Below, one piece after another: positions 26,942-35,958 of a DNA stretch of 45,922 nucleotides. The notes below the pieces were generated by a model. The model ran no database searches, had not been told where the DNA came from, and saw only the letters and a list, made by a program, of their open reading frames with translations. Position numbers and translations under genes: made by a program. The DNA is taken from assembly GCA_964551295.1 (NCBI GenBank), contig CAZKDJ010000009.1, forward strand, positions 1 through 45,922, written 5' to 3'. Numbering within the stretch: position 1 is the stretch's first letter; each line of letters begins with the position of its first letter. The DNA is from JAFGED01 sp964551295. Its GTDB lineage: Bacteria; Chloroflexota; Anaerolineae; B4-G1.

Positions 26942-27889
26942 ATGGCGGCGATTGTAGAGACGCGTGGATTGGTCAAACAGTATGGTCGCCTGACGGCGGT
27001 CAAGGAGTTGGACCTGGTGGTGCAGGAGGGAGCCGTGTTTGGCTTCGTCGGGCCGAACGGTGCGGGCAAGACGACGACGATGCGTATCCTGGCCACGCTC
27101 CTGCGTCCGACCGCGGGGGAGGCGTGGGTCGCGGGTCATTCGGTGCGCAAGCAGCGCCGCGACGTGCGCCGCGCTATCGGTTACATGCCCGACTTTTTCG
27201 GCGTCTATGGCGACATGCGGGTGTGGGAGTACCTGGATTTCTTCTCTGCCTGCTACGAGATTCCCGCCGACACGCGCCAGCGATTGGTGAGTGACCTGCT
27301 AGAACTTGTCGATCTCTCGCACCGGCGCGACGATTACGTGGACGCGCTCTCGCGGGGGATGAAGCAGCGCTTGTGTCTGGCGCGAGCGCTGGCCCACGAT
27401 CCCAAGGTGCTGATTCTCGACGAGCCGGCCTCTGGGTTGGACCCACGGGCGCGTGTCGAGATCCGCGAGCTGCTGCGCGAGCTGCAGGCGATGGGCAAGA
27501 CCATCTTTGTCTCCTCCCACATTCTCTCCGAGATCCAAGAGGTCTGCACGCACATCGGCATCATCGAGGCGGGGCAGTTGGTGGCGATGGGGACGATGGA
27601 AGAGATGCGGCAGCTGATCAAGGCCCATCGCATCCTGCGCGTGGGACTGTCTGGGCGCATCGAGGAGGCGCAGGGGTGGCTGGCGGGTCAGCCTAACGTG
27701 ATGGGAATCGAGCCGGTGACGGGGAACGGGGAGGGAAACCTGGAGGTCTCCTTCACCGGCGATGACGATGCGCTGGCGCGCTTGTTGAACGAGATGGTCA
27801 GCGCGGGTTTCCCGGTGTTGCTGTTCCGTGAGGAGAGCGGCGACCTGGAAGACGTGTTCATGCGGCTGACAAAGGGCGTCGTCTCGTGA
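26942..27889 (+). CDS. ABC-2 type transporter ATP-binding protein
   Basis: A 315-residue ATPase that powers an ABC exporter formed with the next two permeases. Walker A is GPNGAGKTTT, the signature LSRGMKQRL and Walker B VLILDEPASGLDP, with the H-loop in FVSSHILSEI. A C-terminal regulatory extension (LEVSFTGDDDALARLLNEM) resembles those of drug or gliding-type ABC-2 exporters. ATG 26942 begins two bases after the preceding stop. The first permease overlaps its end by four bases (GTGA). Confidence 0.93.
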   Translation: MAAIVETRGLVKQYGRLTAVKELDLVVQEGAVFGFVGPNGAGKTTTMRILATLLRPTAGEAWVAGHSVRKQRRDVRRAIGYMPDFFGVYGDMRVWEYLDFFSACYEIPADTRQRLVSDLLELVDLSHRRDDYVDALSRGMKQRLCLARALAHDPKVLILDEPASGLDPRARVEIRELLRELQAMGKTIFVSSHILSEIQEVCTHIGIIEAGQLVAMGTMEEMRQLIKAHRILRVGLSGRIEEAQGWLAGQPNVMGIEPVTGNGEGNLEVSFTGDDDALARLLNEMVSAGFPVLLFREESGDLEDVFMRLTKGVVS

Positions 27890-28788
27890 TCGGACTCTGG
27901 CGGAGCGCGCGCGACAATCCCATCCTGCAACTGGAATTGCGCCGCATCCGGCGCAGACGCTGGTGGTCGGGACGTCGCTTCTTTCTGTTCTACCCGGTGC
28001 TGCTGGGGATCGCGCTGGGTTTTGGCGTGATGCTGGTGCTGACCGATTGGGTAGGGGTGCAGGTTGCCGCCCTTGCTGCCGGCGTGTCTCTAGGGGCTAT
28101 GTTGGGTGTAGTTGTTTGGCTGTCGAGTATGGCCTTACTGTGGATCTCCCCGGCGCTTGCGGCAGCGACGATCTCCCGCGAACGGGAGTTGGGGACGTTC
28201 GATGTGTTGCGGGTGACGCTGCTATCTGAACGGGCCATCGTGTGGGGTAAATTGACCGCTTGCCTGGCGCAGTTGTGGCCTGGGATTCTGTTGCTGGTGT
28301 TGCTGGCGCCGTTTCAGGTCGTCAGGATGCTGGGAGGCAATGTGATGTGTTTTGGCCCGACATCTTTCAATCTCGCAACACTGGTATTTGCCCCTGAGCT
28401 TGGTGTGGAGTACGTGATCGTATCGCTCGTGTTGAGTGTCTTTGTGGGCGCGCTAAGGCCACTGGCGGATTTGGCGCTCCATATTGGGTTGGGGATGTTT
28501 ATTTCCACATTGCTGCGTTCGTCGGGAGCGGCGATTGCTGCTTCGTACGGGGCAGTCTTGGTCGTTCGAGTGACGGCGTGGTTGGTGACGTCGATAGGGG
28601 GCTCTGTGCTGATCTATGGATTGCTGGACCCGGCGATTTTCGATCCCACCTCCGCCACTCCAGGAGCAGGTATGTCGATCTTGGGTTGGCTGGCACCAAG
28701 CGCCGTATCATTCGTGTTGATTCTTGGTGAAATCCTCGCAGCGGTCTTGTTGGTTGGTGGAGCTGTCTGGCAGCTCCGACGAGAGTAG
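27886..28788 (+). CDS. ABC-2 type transporter permease
   Basis: A 300-residue protein starting at GTG 27886, overlapping the ATPase stop. About six membrane helices are visible (FLFYPVLLGIALGFGVMLVL, LWPGILLLVLLAPFQVV, YVIVSLVLSVFVGALRPL, and others). ISRERELGTFDVLRVTLLSE matches the coupling region of ABC-2 permeases (E-x-x-x-GT-D/E). The start PILQLELRRIRRRRWW is a basic cytosolic anchor. It forms a heteromeric exporter with the next gene. Substrate unknown. Confidence 0.87.
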   Translation: MIGLWRSARDNPILQLELRRIRRRRWWSGRRFFLFYPVLLGIALGFGVMLVLTDWVGVQVAALAAGVSLGAMLGVVVWLSSMALLWISPALAAATISRERELGTFDVLRVTLLSERAIVWGKLTACLAQLWPGILLLVLLAPFQVVRMLGGNVMCFGPTSFNLATLVFAPELGVEYVIVSLVLSVFVGALRPLADLALHIGLGMFISTLLRSSGAAIAASYGAVLVVRVTAWLVTSIGGSVLIYGLLDPAIFDPTSATPGAGMSILGWLAPSAVSFVLILGEILAAVLLVGGAVWQLRRE

Positions 28789-28796
28789 GAGGCCCG

Positions 28797-29771
28797 ATGG
28801 AAGAAGCATCTGTACCGGTCAAGCGCAAGCCCTCGCGTCTGTTGCGCCGCTTGTGGAACCCGCTGCTGGTCAAAGAGCTGCGCGGGCGCATGCGGGGCGC
28901 GCGCGCGTTCGTCGTGCTGACCGTCTATCTGCTCCTGCTGAGCTGCTTCACGTCGATCATCTATTACGCCTTCACCGCGTCCGTGTCCGGCCCTGGCAGC
29001 GCGTCTGATATGGCCTATTTGGGCAAGGTGGTCTTTGCCAGCGTGGTCATCATTGAGATCTTTATGGTCACCTTCATCACGCCGGCCTTTACCGCCGGGG
29101 CGATCAGCGGGGAGAAGGAGCGCCAAACCTACGAGCTGTTGCGTACGACCCTGTTACCGGCTCGCAAGCTGGTGTTTGGCAAGTTCTCCTCGGCCTTGAC
29201 GTACATGCTGCTGTTGATTCTGGCGGCGGTGCCCTTGGAGAGCCTGGCCTTTGTCCTGGGCGGCGTAGAGGTGCAGGAGTTGGCATTGGCGTTGGTCGTT
29301 TTGTTGGTGGCGGCATTCTTCTTTGCGGCCATGGGGTTGTTTTTCTCCTCCATCATGCGTTCGACGCTGGCCTCGACCGTTTTGACCTATGTCGTGGCGC
29401 TGCTGGGCACGGTCGGCTTGCCGATATTGTTGATCATTCTTTTCACGACGTTTTCCTCGGTGATTTACAGCACAAGCTCGTCGCCGACGTCTTGGATGTG
29501 GGAAGCCGGGATGATGTACGGCCTGATCCTGTTCTCCGGCTTGAGCCCCATAGCGACGGCCGTGCTGACCGAGGTGTTTATGCTTGAGGAGGATGCCCTT
29601 TTCTACTTTTGGTACGACATGGGCAGCTATACCTACTCGGGGGGCACGGGAACTCCACGGACGATCCCGATTCCCTCTCCCTGGACGGTCTACGTCCTGA
29701 TCTATATGGCCGTGGCGCTGCTCTTACTTCTGATAACGATATTGCGGGTGCAGCGGCAGGCGAGGCGGTGA
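28797..29771 (+). CDS. ABC-2 type transporter permease
   Basis: A 324-residue second permease of the exporter, starting at ATG 28797 after AGGAGG. It contains NPLLVKELRGRMRGARAF, a start shared by many ABC-2 permeases, then ISGEKERQTYELLRTTLLPARKLV (the coupling segment). Six or so helices follow, the last being YVLIYMAVALLLLLITIL. The extracytoplasmic loop before the last helix is Ser/Thr/Gly-rich. Downstream, the coiled-coil protein begins four bases after the stop. Confidence 0.87.
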   Translation: MEEASVPVKRKPSRLLRRLWNPLLVKELRGRMRGARAFVVLTVYLLLLSCFTSIIYYAFTASVSGPGSASDMAYLGKVVFASVVIIEIFMVTFITPAFTAGAISGEKERQTYELLRTTLLPARKLVFGKFSSALTYMLLLILAAVPLESLAFVLGGVEVQELALALVVLLVAAFFFAAMGLFFSSIMRSTLASTVLTYVVALLGTVGLPILLIILFTTFSSVIYSTSSSPTSWMWEAGMMYGLILFSGLSPIATAVLTEVFMLEEDALFYFWYDMGSYTYSGGTGTPRTIPIPSPWTVYVLIYMAVALLLLLITILRVQRQARR

Positions 29772-29775
29772 GCTG

Positions 29776-30975
29776 ATGGCAGAGACACCGATTGGCAAAC
29801 CTTTGCCATTGCTTTATGGGCATCTGCGTCGCTGGGGGTTGCGCCTCAGACTGGTTGAGAGCCTGTCCTGGGGGCCCTGGGGTGCTGCCGTGGGCCTGGG
29901 ATTGGGCCTGTTGCTGGCGTTGGTGGCCAGGCTATGGCCACTGTTGCTGGTGTGGCAGTTGGCCGCGCTGGCGGGAGCGTCGATGCTTATCGGTGTGATC
30001 TTGACGCTGGCAATTGTGTGGCTGCGACCTCGCGCGCTATTACACCAGGCATGTGTCTTTGACCGCCGCCTTGGCTTGGCCGAGCGGCTGGCGACGGCGG
30101 CAGAGATCGGCACCGGGCGGCTGCGGGCGACGCCGGTGATGACCGAGGCGCAGTTGGCTGATGCCCTCGCTGCTGCCCGCCACATCAATGTGCGCGCACT
30201 GCTGCCGCTGCGCGCTTCCCGCCGGGCGCTGCTTGTGCTTGGCGTGCTGGCCATCGCGCTGACGGTCTCACTCTGGCTGCCGAATCCTCAACAAGACGTA
30301 CTCCTGCAGCAAGCCGCCGTGCAGGCGGCCGTCGAGGAGCAGATCGAGGATCTGGAGGCGGTCGAGGAAGACGTTGCGGAGGCCGAAGGGCTGACCGAGG
30401 CTGAACGAGAGGCGCTTTTACAGGCGCTCGAGGAGGCGATTGCCGGGTTGGAGGAGGGCCAGGCGACGCCCGAGGAGGCGCTGGCGGCCCTTTCCGAAGC
30501 GGAGCAGGCCCTGGCAGAACTGCAGGACCCCGGCGCGGCGCAGTTACAGTCCGGGTTGGAGCGCGCCGCCGAGGGAATGGAGGATTCGCAGCTGACCGAG
30601 GAGATCGCCGAAGCGTTAACCGAGGGAGATTACGCAGCCGCGTCCGAGGCGCTGGCCGCGTACGGCGGTGAAAAGGGTGAGCGCTTGACTCGCGTAGAGG
30701 CATTGGAGCTGGCCCGTGAATTGACCGAGGCGGCGGAGACGCTGGCGGAGGTCGATCCCGAGCTGGCGCAGCAGTTGACCGAGGCGGCCGAGGCCATCGA
30801 GACCGGCGACATCGCCGAGGCGCAGGAGGCCATCCAGGCGGCGGCCGAGCAGATGGGCGAGGCTGGCGAGCGGGTACAACGCCAGGAGGCGGTCGAGGGG
30901 ACGCTGGCCGAGTTGCAGGAGGGGCGCGAGGAGATTGCTAAGGCTGGCGGTAGCCAGCCCTGCGGCGGCACCTGA
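29776..30975 (+). CDS. Membrane-anchored coiled-coil protein (DUF4175-like), ends at an in-frame TGA
   Basis: Two helices (PWGAAVGLGLGLLLALVARL and ASMLIGVILTLAIVWL) and a third (ALLVLGVLAIALTVSLWL, about residues 152-169) anchor the protein. It then becomes a long Glu/Ala-rich coiled coil (EQIEDLEAVEEDVAEAEGL, ELTEAAETLAEVDPELAQQL) on the outer face. The architecture is like DUF4175-type proteins found beside MoxR/VWA genes. TGA at 30973-30975 stops translation, but the same frame continues without another stop to 31347 and looks coding, so this may be an interrupted 523-codon gene. It is the last member of the ABC operon proper. Confidence 0.72.
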   Translation: MAETPIGKPLPLLYGHLRRWGLRLRLVESLSWGPWGAAVGLGLGLLLALVARLWPLLLVWQLAALAGASMLIGVILTLAIVWLRPRALLHQACVFDRRLGLAERLATAAEIGTGRLRATPVMTEAQLADALAAARHINVRALLPLRASRRALLVLGVLAIALTVSLWLPNPQQDVLLQQAAVQAAVEEQIEDLEAVEEDVAEAEGLTEAEREALLQALEEAIAGLEEGQATPEEALAALSEAEQALAELQDPGAAQLQSGLERAAEGMEDSQLTEEIAEALTEGDYAAASEALAAYGGEKGERLTRVEALELARELTEAAETLAEVDPELAQQLTEAAEAIETGDIAEAQEAIQAAAEQMGEAGERVQRQEAVEGTLAELQEGREEIAKAGGSQPCGGT

Positions 30976-31347
30976 CCGCGCACCGGCAAGCCGCTCGGTC
31001 AGAGCGACGGGGCAGGACAGGCTGGGGGGACACAGGCTGGCGCGGGCCAGCAAACCAAGCCGGGGCATAGCGAGGACGTGGGCCGCGGCGCGCCCTACGA
31101 TGAGGGGTACGATCCGGAACGCATCGGCGAGGAGGGCGTGGGGGTCGATGTGGGACGCGAGGGCGACGAGGGACTGCCGACCGGCAGCGTATCCATCCCG
31201 GTTCCGGAGGGGGGCAGCGCGAGTGTACCCTATCGCGAGGTGTATGCCGATTACTCCGAGGATGCCGGTGCTGCGTTGGATAGCAGTTACATTCCCCTGG
31301 GGATGAAGCGCTACGTGCGCGATTACTTCAGTTCGTTGGAGCCGTAA
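30976..31347 (+). pseudogene. In-frame continuation of the coiled-coil protein after TGA
   Basis: In the same frame as 29776-30975, this encodes a Gly/Gln-rich linker (PLGQSDGAGQAGGTQAGAG) and a conserved-looking tail (GRGAPYDEGYDPERIGEEG, SIPVPEGGSASVPYREVY, YIPLGMKRYVRDYFSSLEP). A GTG at 31078 could start a separate 89-residue product, but no ribosome site is evident. Either one substitution created the TGA or two compensating indels lie in the G/C-rich linker. The Nudix gene starts one base later. Confidence 0.6.
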
Positions 31348-31348
31348 A

Positions 31349-31792
31349 ATGGATCGACCACAGATTACGCGTTATCTGGCTGCCGGCGGCGGCGTCGTGC
31401 GCGATGGGCGCGTGCTGGTGCTGCAGCGCCCCAGCCGTGACGAGGTGCGTCTGCCCAAGGGGCACGTCGAGCCGGGGGAGGGGGCGCGGGCGACCGCGCT
31501 GCGCGAGGTGCGCGAGGAGAGCGGCTACGACGATTTGGTTATACAGGCTGACCTGGGCGAGCAGGTCGTCGAGTTCGATTACCAGGGCAAGCACGTCGTG
31601 CGCACCGAGCGCTACTTTTTGATGACGTTGGTTAATCCCGACGCATCCCCTTTAGATAGTGAGAAGCAGTTTGAGCCGGAGTGGCTTGCTTGGGAGGAGG
31701 CGCTGCAGGCGCTGACCTTCGAGGCGGAGCGGGAATGGGTGCGGCGGGCGAGGCGCGTGAGCGAGTCAACGGATGGGCGGATAGACAAATGA
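31349..31792 (+). CDS. Nudix hydrolase
   Basis: A 147-residue enzyme that hydrolyses a nucleoside diphosphate linked to another moiety. The full Nudix box is present: GHVEPGEGARATALREVREE followed by SGYD (GX5EX7REUXEEXGU). AAGGGVVRDGRVLVLQRP forms the first strands. The substrate cannot be read. It starts immediately after the coiled-coil frame and overlaps the peptidase start by four bases (ATGA), so it is in the same operon. Confidence 0.93.
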   Translation: MDRPQITRYLAAGGGVVRDGRVLVLQRPSRDEVRLPKGHVEPGEGARATALREVREESGYDDLVIQADLGEQVVEFDYQGKHVVRTERYFLMTLVNPDASPLDSEKQFEPEWLAWEEALQALTFEAEREWVRRARRVSESTDGRIDK

Positions 31793-33594
31793 AGGATCTG
31801 GTAAGAAACATGGCTGAATTCGCACAAACCAAGTGGACGCTCGAGGAGTTGTTGCCAACCCGTACGGGAGAGGAATTCGAGCGCCTCTTGGCCGGTTTGG
31901 AGCGGCGCGTTTCGGATTTCGAGTCTGGTCGAGAGCGGCTCTCGGCGGAGATCACCAGTCAAGCGTTTCTTGATATTCTGCGCCAGTTTGAGGAGATCAA
32001 CGCTGTGCTCAGACGTCTGTCCGCTTACGCTTATCTGTGGTTCTCCGAGGACACGCAGTCCCAGGAGGCGATCAGCTTTATGGGACGCGTCGACCAGTTT
32101 TCGGCCGAGGTGCGGAATCGACTGCTGTTCTTCTCCTTGTGGTGGAAGGGACTGGACGAAAAAGACGCGCGCCGCTTGCTCGCCGATAGCGGGGATTACG
32201 CGTACTATCTGGAATCCCTGCGCCGCTTCAAGCTGTACACACTGTCGGAGCCGGAGGAGAAGGTCATCAACGTCAAGGACGTCAATGGCTCCAGCGCATT
32301 GATCAAGCTGTACGAGGTGATCACCAATCGGTTCACGTTCCAGCTCGAGGTGGCGGGCGAGGTCCGGGAGATGACGCGGGCCGAGCTTTCCACCTACGTC
32401 CGCGATCCGTCGCCCGATGTGCGCGCAGCCGCCTACCAGGAGCTGTACCGCGTCTTTAGCGACCGGGCGATGGTTCTGGGGCAGATCTACAGCCACCGCG
32501 TGCGCGATTGGGCCAGCGAGCAGGTGACGCTGCGTGGTTTCGATTCTCCGATCTCTGTCCGCAATCTGCAGAACGACATCCCCGATCCCGTGGTTGAAAC
32601 GCTGCTGGACGTGTGTCGCGCGAACATGGCGGTTTTCCATCGTTACTTTCGGTTCAAGGCCAGGCGGCTGGGTATGGACCGCCTGCGCCGCTACGATATC
32701 TATGCGCCTATTGGGGCTGCGGAAAAGACGTATCCCTTCTCGGAGGCAGCCGATCTGGTGTTGGATAGTCTGAACCGGTTCTCGCCCCGGTTGGCTGATC
32801 ACGCCCGGCGCGTACTGGCCGAGAATCATCTTGATTCAGAGGTTCGTCACGGCAAGCGCGACGGCGCCTTTTGCTACAGCGTCTTGCCCGGTCTGACGTC
32901 GTGGGTGTTGGTCAACTATGTGGGCAAGGCCGACGACGTGCGTACTCTGGCCCACGAGCTCGGTCACGCTGTTCACGGGGCGATGGCCGCTGACCATTCC
33001 GTACTCACTTTTCACTCGGCGCTACCTATGGCGGAGACGGCTTCGGTTTTTTCCGAGATGTTGCTGACCGATCGATTGCTGCGTGAGGAGGGCGATCCCG
33101 CCGTGCGGCGAGACCTGCTGGTGCTGACGCTGGATGACGCGTATGCTACCGTCGCCCGCCAGGCCTATTTCGTGTTGTACGAGATCGAGGCGCACGAGCG
33201 GGCCGTGGAGAACGCGACGACGGACGAGCTGTGCGAACTTTACCTGGCCAATCTGCGCGACCAGTTCGGCGAAGCACTCGACCTTTCCGACGATTTCCGG
33301 TGGGAGTGGACGGCCATTCCCCATATCTACGAGCAGCCCTTCTATTGCTACGCCTACAGCTTTGGTCAACTGCTGGTGCTGGCGCTGTACCGGCAATACA
33401 AGGAGGAAGGGAAGGCGTTCGTGCCCCGCTACCTCAGGATTCTGGAGTACGGCGGCTCGGCCAGCCCCGAGCACATCATCCGTGAGGCCGGTTTCGATAT
33501 GGCCGCGCCCGAGTTCTGGCAGGGCGGCTTCGACGTCCTTCGGGGGATGATGGACGAGCTGGAGGCGCTGTCGCCGGATGGCAGTGGAGAGTAG
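31789..33594 (+). CDS. pepF: M3 family oligoendopeptidase (PepF-like)
   Basis: A 601-residue zinc metallopeptidase expected to cut short peptides in the cytosol. The zinc motif is LAHELGHAVHG (HExxH near residue 389), with the downstream Glu ligand in PMAETASVFSEML. The N-terminal helical part contains LEEINAVLRRL-like FEEINAVLRRLSAYAYLWFS, typical of M3B enzymes. Length agrees with the family. ATG 31789 overlaps the Nudix stop; Met at 31810 is an alternative start. A triple GAGATTG repeat begins at the last base of its stop codon. Confidence 0.92.
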   Translation: MKDLVRNMAEFAQTKWTLEELLPTRTGEEFERLLAGLERRVSDFESGRERLSAEITSQAFLDILRQFEEINAVLRRLSAYAYLWFSEDTQSQEAISFMGRVDQFSAEVRNRLLFFSLWWKGLDEKDARRLLADSGDYAYYLESLRRFKLYTLSEPEEKVINVKDVNGSSALIKLYEVITNRFTFQLEVAGEVREMTRAELSTYVRDPSPDVRAAAYQELYRVFSDRAMVLGQIYSHRVRDWASEQVTLRGFDSPISVRNLQNDIPDPVVETLLDVCRANMAVFHRYFRFKARRLGMDRLRRYDIYAPIGAAEKTYPFSEAADLVLDSLNRFSPRLADHARRVLAENHLDSEVRHGKRDGAFCYSVLPGLTSWVLVNYVGKADDVRTLAHELGHAVHGAMAADHSVLTFHSALPMAETASVFSEMLLTDRLLREEGDPAVRRDLLVLTLDDAYATVARQAYFVLYEIEAHERAVENATTDELCELYLANLRDQFGEALDLSDDFRWEWTAIPHIYEQPFYCYAYSFGQLLVLALYRQYKEEGKAFVPRYLRILEYGGSASPEHIIREAGFDMAAPEFWQGGFDVLRGMMDELEALSPDGSGE

Positions 33595-33614
33595 AGATTG
33601 GAGATTGGAGATTG
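33594..33614 (+). repeat. Three tandem GAGATTG heptamers bridging stop and start codons
   Basis: GAGATTG at 33594, 33601 and 33608 is repeated exactly. The first G is the last base of the peptidase TAG, and the last TTG is the start codon of the next gene. GGAG at 33600-33603 within the repeat has good spacing to that TTG. Related sequence lies inside the DUF58 gene near 37575-37600. Confidence 0.7.
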
Positions 33615-34445
33615 ATCGCGCTTTCGACGGGTTCGCTCCACAATTACGGCACCGCGCGCGTCTTTGATCTCGCGGCCCGCGCAGGCTTCGATGGGATCGA
33701 GGTCATGATAGATCACCGTTGGGATACGCGCCACCCAGGCTACCTGCGGCGTCTGTCCACTGCCCACAATCTGCCCATCGTTGCGCTGCACAGCCCCTTT
33801 CTCACCCTCGACACGCCCGGCTGGCCGGAAGACGAGTTGGGCCGTCTCCAACACACTGTGGTGCTGGCGCAGACGCTTGGCGTTCCGACGGTGGTGACCC
33901 ATTTGCCGTTTCGCTTCCACGCGCTCATAGGGCGGTGGTACGCTTTCCGGCAGCATAACTTCAAATTGCCTGTGCCGATTCGCCGTCGTGAGCCTTATTC
34001 GCGTTTTCTGTGCAACGGCTTGGTCGCGTTCGAGGCCGAAGTGGGGATCACAGTCGCCGTCGAGAACATGCCCGCGCATCGATTCTTGAGGTGGCAGGTC
34101 AATAGTTATGCGTTCAACAGCATCGCCGAGATCGCCCGTTTCCCTCATCTCACGCTCGATACGACCCACCTGGGCACCTGGGGACTGGACCCGCTGGCGG
34201 TCTATGAGCAGTTGCGCGAGCGAGTGGTACACGTACATCTTTCCAACTTTGACGGCCGCGAGCACCGCTCGCCGCCAGATGGGCACCTGCCGCTGGCGGA
34301 TCTGCTGCGCTGCCTGGCCCGCGATGACTACCAGGGTGCCATCACCGTGGAGACCAGCCCTGACGCGTTGGACGCCGAGGACGAAAACAGATGCCTGACT
34401 GCGCTACGCCGGGCGCTGGCGTTTTGCCGGGAGGCAGTAGACTAG
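33612..34445 (+). CDS. Sugar phosphate isomerase/epimerase-like TIM barrel protein
   Basis: A 277-residue protein of the xylose-isomerase-like / AP endonuclease 2 family (PF01261-type). Strand-loop motifs: LSTGSLHNYG, FDGIEVMID, NLPIVALHSPF, VPTVVTHLPF, VGITVAVENMP (Glu metal ligand) and LTLDTTHLGTWG, HVHLSNFDGREHRSPPDGHLPL (metal-binding His/Asp). The ligands expected for a divalent metal are present. The specific sugar is unknown. TTG 33612 is chosen because the first strand IALSTGSL starts there. Confidence 0.83.
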   Translation: MIALSTGSLHNYGTARVFDLAARAGFDGIEVMIDHRWDTRHPGYLRRLSTAHNLPIVALHSPFLTLDTPGWPEDELGRLQHTVVLAQTLGVPTVVTHLPFRFHALIGRWYAFRQHNFKLPVPIRRREPYSRFLCNGLVAFEAEVGITVAVENMPAHRFLRWQVNSYAFNSIAEIARFPHLTLDTTHLGTWGLDPLAVYEQLRERVVHVHLSNFDGREHRSPPDGHLPLADLLRCLARDDYQGAITVETSPDALDAEDENRCLTALRRALAFCREAVD

Positions 34446-34449
34446 TAGG

Positions 34450-34464
34450 TTGGTAAATTGGTAG
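34450..34464. repeat. Second copy of the TTGGTAAATTGGTAG repeat
   Basis: Exact 15-bp match to 7158-7172, again directly after a gene (stop at 34443-34445). Flanked by TAG-rich AT sequence and a TACCGGTA palindrome at 34492-34499. Confidence 0.6.
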
Positions 34465-34504
34465 ATTAGTATCTGGTGGCTGTACCGATCTACCGGTATA
34501 CTAA

Positions 34505-34656
34505 CTTGACAATGGCACATTAGCTAAACTTGGCCTCCCGCGGTCCAAATTGCTTGCCCCAGCCCGCGTTGGGGGCCTGCAAAGGCCCTGTAGGGCGGTT
34601 TTGCTAACCGCCATAGGTCGGATTGGCAATCCGACCTACAATGTGCCATTGTCAAG
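34505..34656. mobile_element. MITE-like element with 17-bp terminal inverted repeats and CTAA target duplication
   Basis: CTTGACAATGGCACATT (34505-34521) and AATGTGCCATTGTCAAG (34640-34656) are perfect inverted repeats. CTAA directly abuts both ends (34501-34504, 34657-34660), as a 4-bp target duplication would. The 152-bp interior has no coding frame and two more hairpins: GGCGGTT/AACCGCC around 34597-34613 and AGGTCGGATT/AATCCGACCT around 34615-34637. The right arm ends 37 bp before moxR. Confidence 0.7.
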
Positions 34657-34692
34657 CTAATTTACCAGATACAGTATACAAAGGATAATGCT

Positions 34693-35673
<981 letters not shown>

Positions 35674-35741
35674 TGGTCAGCCTCGGTAGATCCAGATTTG
35701 TGGTGTGCATATCCGCGTGTTGACGAAAGTCACCCGTGGGA

Positions 35742-35812
35742 CCGTCATTCTGAGCATAGCGAAGAATCTCCGTCCCGCATTGGAAGACTCCTCGCTCCGC
35801 TCGGAGTGACGG
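35742..35812. repeat. Dispersed palindromic element of the GTCATTCTGAGC...GAGTGAC type
   Basis: CCGTCATTCTGAGC (35742-35755) and GCTCGGAGTGACGG (35799-35812) are imperfect inverted ends, with CGAAGAATCT and GACTCCTCGCTCCGCTCGG between. This is the element that in many draft genomes is mistranslated as HSERSEES. It is noncoding here. Confidence 0.75.
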
Positions 35813-35862
35813 ACATTGGATCTACTGAGACTTGGTGTTTGGTGTGTTGTGCGTAGTGTGGA

Positions 35863-35938
35863 GAGGTGCAACACCCCGGCGCCGTTCTCAGGCACATTAA
35901 CAAACACGCCTGATTTTGCGCGGAGGGCGTTGCACCTC
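35863..35938. repeat. 76-bp inverted repeat
   Basis: GAGGTGCAAC (35863-35872) and GTTGCACCTC (35929-35938) are perfect, with further imperfect pairing inside (CCCGGCGCC with GCGCGGAGGG). It ends 20 bp past the stop of the minus-strand lipoprotein gene. It could be a MITE remnant or part of that gene's 3' end; no T-run follows. Confidence 0.5.
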
Positions 35939-35958
35939 GTTGTGTGATGCTCTGCGAG

